Under the pieces are notes generated by a model. It was not told where the DNA came from. It did not search any database and saw only the letters and a list, made by a program, of their open reading frames with translations. The translations under genes and the position numbers were made by a program. 64,000 nucleotides of DNA from Thalassobacillus pellis. Its GTDB lineage: Bacteria > Bacillota > Bacilli > Bacillales > Halobacillaceae. Shown one piece after another: positions 61,046 through 64,000 of this stretch. Numbering within the stretch: position 1 is the first letter of the stretch; every line of letters starts with the position of its first letter. Where the stretch lies: the NCBI RefSeq assembly GCF_016908295.1, contig NZ_JAFBDO010000003.1, forward strand, positions 543,731 through 607,730, written 5' to 3'.

Positions 61046-61603
61046 ATGCGTATCTATACACGTTCAGGAGACAAAGGTACCACGTCATTGATATACGGGG
61101 ACAGAGTAGCAAAAAATGATATCCGTGTGGATGCTTATGGAACATGTGACGAAGCGAATTCCATGATCGGTCTGGCGATGAGTCATTTAAAAGAAGAGGA
61201 TTGGGAAGGAAAAGAAGATTTTGCTGCATTCATGAGAAAAATACAGACGATTCTCTTTCATGTCGGTGCAGAACTCGCTACGCCGAAAGGAAAAGAAGTA
61301 ACATGGCAGCTAAAAGAAGACCATATCAAAGAGCTTGAAGCCCATATCGATAAATGGGAGGAAGACCTCACTCCGCTAAAGAACTTCATTTTGCCATCAG
61401 GTCATGAGGCGTCCGCTTCCTTCCATGTTGCCCGAACAGTAGTAAGGAGGGCTGAACGAACAGCTGTGGCGATTGGAGATGAATTAAGCAACAAACTGGT
61501 GGTTTCGTATTTAAACAGGCTGTCTGACCTTTTGTTTGTTGCCGCCCGTTATGTCAATCACCATGTCGGTGGGGATGAGATTCCATTGAAAGCGGATGTA
61601 TGA
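61046..61603 (+). CDS. pduO: Corrinoid adenosyltransferase, PduO type
   Basis: 185 residues. Transfers adenosyl from ATP to cob(I)alamin. RIYTRSGDKGTTSLIYGDRV is the ATP-binding start; FILPSGHEASASFHVARTVVRRAER and YLNRLSDLLFVAARYVN are family signatures. It begins 2 bases after the dehydrogenase stop and is presumably co-transcribed. Confidence 0.92.
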   Translation: MRIYTRSGDKGTTSLIYGDRVAKNDIRVDAYGTCDEANSMIGLAMSHLKEEDWEGKEDFAAFMRKIQTILFHVGAELATPKGKEVTWQLKEDHIKELEAHIDKWEEDLTPLKNFILPSGHEASASFHVARTVVRRAERTAVAIGDELSNKLVVSYLNRLSDLLFVAARYVNHHVGGDEIPLKADV

Positions 61604-61636
61604 TGTATAGAAAAGCTGCATGTAATTATACTTATA

Positions 61637-61683
61637 TTGACAATGTTAACGGGAACAAGTTAAACTAATTATAAAGATTCTTA
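61637..61683 (+). promoter_or_regulatory. perR promoter with candidate PerR box
   Basis: TTGACA at 61637 and TAAACT at 61661 (18-base spacing) form a sigma-A promoter. Just downstream TTATAAAGATTCTTA (61669-61683) agrees with the PerR box TTATAATNATTATAA at 12 of 15 positions, consistent with autoregulation. Confidence 0.55.
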
Positions 61684-61733
61684 TTTAATAATATTCTAAA
61701 AACAATAATCAATTGAAAGCGAGGTGCATGGCG

Positions 61734-62171
61734 GTGTCAGAAAAACGGCTTCAAGAAGCGATTGTGACATTAAAGGATTCTGGTGTGCGAATTACACCTC
61801 AACGTCATGCGGTGCTTGAATATTTAATGAATTCTATGACTCACCCGACAGCTGATGAAATTTATAAAGCGCTGGAAGGGAAATTTCCGAATATGAGTGT
61901 TGCCACAGTATACAATAACCTGAGAGTATTCCGTGAAATTGGTCTTGTAAGAGAATTGACTTACGGTGATTCTTCCAGCCGCTTCGATTGTAATACAACG
62001 GAACATTACCACGCGATATGTAATTCATGTGGCAAAATCGTGGATTTTCACTACCCAACCCTTGATGAAGTTGAATCGTTGGCTGAGCAGGTGACTGGAT
62101 TTAATGTAAGTCATCATCGCATGGAAGTATATGGTACGTGTGACGAATGTCAGTCTAAAAATGCACATTAA
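61734..62171 (+). CDS. perR: Peroxide-responsive repressor PerR
   Basis: Fur family repressor of 145 residues when started at the GTG at 61734, the B. subtilis length. [18 protein letters not shown] is the DNA-binding helix region; structural zinc is held by CNSC and CDEC; the sensing metal site uses His in THPTADE and His/Asp in [22 protein letters not shown] is 7 bases before the GTG; an ATG two codons earlier is too close to it. Confidence 0.95.
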   Translation: MSEKRLQEAIVTLKDSGVRITPQRHAVLEYLMNSMTHPTADEIYKALEGKFPNMSVATVYNNLRVFREIGLVRELTYGDSSSRFDCNTTEHYHAICNSCGKIVDFHYPTLDEVESLAEQVTGFNVSHHRMEVYGTCDECQSKNAH

Positions 62172-62184
62172 TCTTAGACCCAAA

Positions 62185-62226
62185 ACAGCCGCCTTCTGGT
62201 AAGTACAGATTGGCGGCTGTTTTTTT
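62185..62226. terminator. Convergent terminator between perR and ygzB
   Basis: ACAGCCGCC pairs with GGCGGCTGT, followed by seven T on the plus strand. Confidence 0.88.
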
Positions 62227-62605
62227 ACTGCTCAGATTGGCGAGCTTCCTGTTTTTGATAACGTTTGGAATTATATTTTTCGTCAAACTCTTTTCCTTCA
62301 AGAGACTTATCAAGCGTGAGCGGCTGTTTGCAATGCATACATGCATCGACCCTGCCAAGCATTTTCGTGGGCTTTTCACAATTTGGGCAAATGATTTGAA
62401 TCGTTTTCGTGGAAAGCATACCTATCCAGAAATAAACAACAGTGCTTAATCCGACGCACATTATTCCAAGAATCATGAACAATATCATGACCCATTCAAC
62501 CTGTTTGAACAATAAACCAACATACATGACAGCAAATCCAATGAAAACAAGCGATAGTGCGAATGTACGGATCTTATTGATCTTACTGCTATATTTTAAA
62601 GCCAA
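62225..62605 (-). CDS. ygzB: YgzB family membrane protein (DUF2614)
   Basis: 126 residues: two helices near the N terminus ([41 protein letters not shown]) and a zinc-ribbon-like C-terminal part with C-x2-C pairs in ICPNCEKP and DACMHCKQP. Function unknown. TTG start behind GGAGGGACG. Always next to perR in bacilli. Confidence 0.92.
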   Translation of the reverse strand: MALKYSSKINKIRTFALSLVFIGFAVMYVGLLFKQVEWVMILFMILGIMCVGLSTVVYFWIGMLSTKTIQIICPNCEKPTKMLGRVDACMHCKQPLTLDKSLEGKEFDEKYNSKRYQKQEARQSEQ

Positions 62606-62742
62606 TGGCGTCCCTCCTTATCACTTTCAAATGGTAGTATAGCATATTTTTAATATTCAATTGGATAAGAAAAGAGGATTTTGTATAAATGTATCGAATA
62701 ATTTGTTGTGACTAAACTATAAAATCAGCTGGGGGAAATATA

Positions 62743-63612
62743 ATGGAAGATCTACTGCGTCCCATTTATCAAGAGCGTGCCAGTCATCCTAATACATTGG
62801 GTGTCCTCATATTGGAAAAGAAAAAGCCGATCAGTCCCGTAACCGATAACTTTGATGTTATATTGTTCATCGTCGTCCAGCAGGCCGAGGATCCATGGTA
62901 CGTCAAACATTATGAATTTGAAAATAAAACAGCAGCCATGCATATTGTAGATGAAGAGTTACTGATGGAATGGATTGATACCAGCTCCTATCGAAGAGCA
63001 GTCGAGTGGCTGATTAATGGAAATATTGTATATGATCGTAACGAATATTTGCACAATCTAAAAGATAAGCTGCGTGAATTTCCTCAGGAAGCCAGGGACC
63101 TCAAAAAAGTAATCGAATTTGCTAAACTTATCAGAAGCTATACAGAATCAAAAGACCTGTTTGAATCTGATCAGAATATGGATGCATTCAGCCGGATGGT
63201 CCACTCTTTACATTATCTAGGGAGATTAGCCATCATCGAAAAAGGATTCCATCCTGAAGTCACTGTCTGGAACCAGGTAAGGAGAATAGAACCGGAAGTA
63301 TACAAGCTATACGAAGAACTGACGCAAAGTAATGAACCTATCGACAAACGAGTACAACTCATGCTGCTTGCTGTCGAGCATGCTATCAGCATCCGGGCCT
63401 CAAACAGTGCAAAGCATTTACTGGAACTAATGCGTACTAAAAAAGGTGCCTGGTCGTTCGGAGATTTGAAGGTTCATCCGGAAGTTAAGCTATATGCGCT
63501 TGATTTATCGGCTATGATTGAATATCTGACAGAGAAGGAACTTATTGAAGTGGAATTACAGGAAACAAAAGGTCCGGAGATTTACCACCGTACATATAAG
63601 GTGAAGGAATAA
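62743..63612 (+). CDS. ygxA: Nucleotidyltransferase-like protein YgxA
   Basis: 289 residues. An N-terminal nucleotidyltransferase-like fold (ILEKKKPISPVTDNFDVILFIV) and a helical second half ending in a winged-helix-like LSAMIEYLTEKELIEVELQETKGPE. Function unknown. Immediately precedes an rRNA operon, as in B. subtilis. GGGGGAA precedes the ATG. Confidence 0.88.
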   Translation: MEDLLRPIYQERASHPNTLGVLILEKKKPISPVTDNFDVILFIVVQQAEDPWYVKHYEFENKTAAMHIVDEELLMEWIDTSSYRRAVEWLINGNIVYDRNEYLHNLKDKLREFPQEARDLKKVIEFAKLIRSYTESKDLFESDQNMDAFSRMVHSLHYLGRLAIIEKGFHPEVTVWNQVRRIEPEVYKLYEELTQSNEPIDKRVQLMLLAVEHAISIRASNSAKHLLELMRTKKGAWSFGDLKVHPEVKLYALDLSAMIEYLTEKELIEVELQETKGPEIYHRTYKVKE

Positions 63613-63623
63613 TATCTCTTCAT

Positions 63624-63662
63624 ATCCTCTTTCCATCCCTCTAAATGGAGAGAGGATTTTTT
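63624..63662 (+). terminator. Terminator after ygxA
   Basis: ATCCTCTTTCCAT pairs with ATGGAGAGAGGAT (one wobble), followed by six T. Confidence 0.88.
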
Positions 63663-63674
63663 ATATAAAAGCTA

Positions 63675-63703
63675 TTGACGCTCCAAAAATACCATGATAT
63701 ATT
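63675..63703 (+). promoter_or_regulatory. rrn promoter P1
   Basis: TTGACG, 17 bases, TATATT. Confidence 0.88.
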
Positions 63704-63759
63704 ATTAAACGTCGCGTTAAGAGAAGGCGACAGACAAAGAAATTATCACTAAAAAGTTG

Positions 63760-63788
63760 TTGACTTATGAACAGCATCGTGATATATT
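63760..63788 (+). promoter_or_regulatory. rrn promoter P2
   Basis: TTGACT, 17 bases, TATATT, 85 bases downstream of P1. The tandem arrangement is usual for Bacillus rrn operons. Confidence 0.9.
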
Positions 63789-63823
63789 AGTTAAGTCGCT
63801 ATTTTGAGCGGCGGACAAACAAT

Positions 63824-63838
63824 TGATCTTTGAAAACT
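63824..63838 (+). promoter_or_regulatory. boxA-like antitermination sequence in the rrn leader
   Basis: TGATCTTTGAAAACT resembles the boxA bound by NusB/NusE in rRNA leaders. Confidence 0.6.
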
Positions 63839-63934
63839 GAACGAACCAACCAGTACGTCAATTCGATTTCTTCATTATATGAGGAAATCAAACAACGCAC
63901 GAATGAGTGCACAATGAGCAAGTCAAACTTTACT

Positions 63935-64000
63935 TTTATGGAGAGTTTGATCCTGGCTCAGGACGAACGCTGGCGGCGTGCCTAATACATGCAAGTCGAG
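63935..64000 (+). rRNA. rrs: 16S ribosomal RNA, 5' end (continues beyond window)
   Basis: TTTATGGAGAGTTTGATCCT and the following GGCTCAGGACGAACGCTGGC segment are the universal 5' end of bacterial 16S rRNA (27F primer region). Only the first 66 bases are in the window. Confidence 0.98.

Overview
The window reads as the chromosome of an endospore-forming, halotolerant or halophilic member of the Bacillaceae, of the Halobacillus/Virgibacillus type. Support comes from several spore-protein genes (an alpha/beta-type SASP, gamma-type SspE, SspK, YjcZ, YfhJ), an ectoine hydroxylase very close to the Virgibacillus enzyme, an aa3 menaquinol oxidase (Qox), and long gene-order agreement with the Bacillus subtilis yfh-yga region leading into an rRNA operon. 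No phage, IS transposase or CRISPR array was seen. The genus is an inference.

Layout. 1-2.9 kb: end of proB, proA, and bioY under a probable BirA operator. 2.9-6.9 kb (minus): a thiamine thiazole operon thiG-thiH-tenI-thiS-thiF behind a TPP riboswitch with its own terminator. 7-7.9 kb: glutaminase. 8.1-14.8 kb: seven overlapping genes, rmlA-rmlB-GtrB-like transferase-GNAT-small EamA protein-rffA-DUF6044 membrane protein. They look like a complete pathway that makes dTDP-Fuc4NAc, loads it on a lipid carrier, flips it and transfers it outside the cell; this is the best candidate for an undescribed system. 14.9-21.9 kb: a degenerate receiver protein, an FAD oxidoreductase, DUF4025, a SASP, an intracellular subtilisin, small proteins and ectD. 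22.2-28.2 kb: yrrT-luxS-mccA-mccB (methionine/homocysteine to cysteine, with a candidate CymR box), then a sulfonate-type ABC transporter. 28.4-37.5 kb: an OPT transporter, acetyltransferases, a DnaA-box cluster, a structured attenuator leader containing a tRNA-like fold and a short leader ORF, an amidohydrolase, yfhF, recX, and several dispersed structured repeats.

37.5-63.6 kb: a HAD phosphatase, glcT-ptsG-ptsH (no ptsI) with a RAT antiterminator, an SDR, yfhH, ypzG, sspK, yfhJ, yfhP, mutY, yfhS, sspE, ygaC, ygaD, a phosphoesterase, the qox operon with an extra mini subunit IV, ygaE, gsaB, yjcZ, an orphan response regulator lacking its phospho-acceptor Asp, a K+ channel, bcp, a D-2-hydroxyacid dehydrogenase, a cobalamin adenosyltransferase, perR, ygzB and ygxA. 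The window ends with tandem rrn promoters and the first bases of 16S rRNA.

Most operon structures are clear from 1-40 base overlaps and good Shine-Dalgarno sequences. Several starts were moved from the longest possible ORF to the codon following the ribosome binding site. Family assignments are from recognised motifs and remembered family sequences; no database search was run.
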